From positions 1 through 64,000 of the forward strand of contig NZ_QCZK02000055.1 in the NCBI RefSeq assembly GCF_003347595.2: a DNA stretch of 64,000 nucleotides, given 5' to 3'. The stretch comes from Botryobacter ruber (lineage in GTDB: Bacteria; Bacteroidota; Bacteroidia; Cytophagales; Hymenobacteraceae). Shown here piece by piece: positions 63,715-64,000 of this stretch; within the stretch, counting starts at the first letter, position 1; the number at the start of each line of letters is the position of its first letter. The notes under the pieces were generated by a model that worked only from the letters and a program-made list of their open reading frames with translations, was not told where the DNA came from and searched no databases. Made by a program: the position numbers and the translations under genes.

Positions 63715-64000
63715 ATGGCAGATTTAAAAGCATTCGCTGAGCAGTTAGTAAACTTAACTGTGAAAGAAGTTAATGAACTAGCTACAATCCTTAAGGACGA
63801 ATACGGTATCGAACCAGCTGCTGCTGCTCCAGTAATGGTTGCTGGTGGTGGTGCTGCTGAAGGCGGAGCTGCTGTAGAAGAAAAAACTTCTTTTGATGTT
63901 ATCCTTAAGTCAGCAGGTGCATCTAAACTAGCGGTAGTAAAACTAGTTAAAGAACTTACTGGTCTTGGTCTGAAAGAAGCTAAAGAATTGGTAGACGGTG
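63715..64000 (+). CDS. rplL: 50S ribosomal protein L7/L12 (3' end cut by window)
   Basis: 95 codons are visible. The N terminus [20 protein letters not shown] is followed by the Ala/Gly-rich hinge and the start of the C-terminal domain ([37 protein letters not shown]). It is the multi-copy stalk protein that recruits translation factors. 44 bp after rplJ; the stop lies beyond the window. Confidence 0.96.
   Translation, partial: MADLKAFAEQLVNLTVKEVNELATILKDEYGIEPAAAAPVMVAGGGAAEGGAAVEEKTSFDVILKSAGASKLAVVKLVKELTGLGLKEAKELVDG

Overview
The window looks like a chromosome segment of a Bacteroidota bacterium, most likely Cytophagales/Hymenobacteraceae (Pontibacter-like). The reasons are: surface proteins ending in a type IX secretion (T9SS) sorting domain, promoters of the Bacteroidota type (TTTG, 19 nt, TAnnTTTG), almost no Shine-Dalgarno sequences, many lipoproteins, a cobalamin-riboswitch TonB receptor paired with a YncE-like lipoprotein, and the tuf-tRNA-Trp-secE-nusG-rplKAJL order. 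The genus is inferred from general resemblance only.

Layout. 1-16.9 kb: three consecutive mosaic surface proteins (the first is cut at its 5' end and has at least 3051 residues) built from shared modules: InlB-type B repeats, Ig-like modules (19 in tandem in the first protein), a jelly-roll-like N-terminal module, a common propeller-like region and a T9SS C-terminal domain. 17.7-31.1 kb: an exopolysaccharide/capsule locus, all on the plus strand: outer-membrane export lipoprotein, Wzc-like tyrosine kinase, nucleotide-sugar epimerase, flippase, a nucleotidyltransferase-kinase fusion, a second P-loop kinase, a polymerase-like membrane protein, a GT4 glycosyltransferase, a DUF354 protein and a nucleotide-sugar dehydrogenase. 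31.3-44.5 kb: mixed genes, including a B12-binding radical SAM protein, two tandem paralogous lipoproteins, several very small hydrophilic proteins, a B12-uptake unit (riboswitch, TonB receptor, YncE-like lipoprotein), a lipoprotein hydrolase, 3-methyladenine glycosylase and a YXWGXW protein. 44.9-59.2 kb: housekeeping genes: a methyltransferase, ahcY, a LytTR/histidine-kinase pair, two glycosyltransferases, an ECF sigma/anti-sigma pair, gmk, nadD, frr, pyrH, a biotinyl carrier protein and an M1 aminopeptidase. 59.3-64 kb: three tRNAs plus tuf, then tRNA-Trp, secE, nusG, rplK, rplA, rplJ and a truncated rplL.

The feature least explained by ordinary annotation is a dispersed repeat of about 35 nt (core GGCTGTGGTGGCAGGTGCAG). 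About 16 recognisable copies lie in either orientation, mostly just downstream of genes. Some copies face each other and form long hairpins, and one or two lie inside coding sequence. No transposase, CRISPR array, prophage or recognisable defence system is visible.
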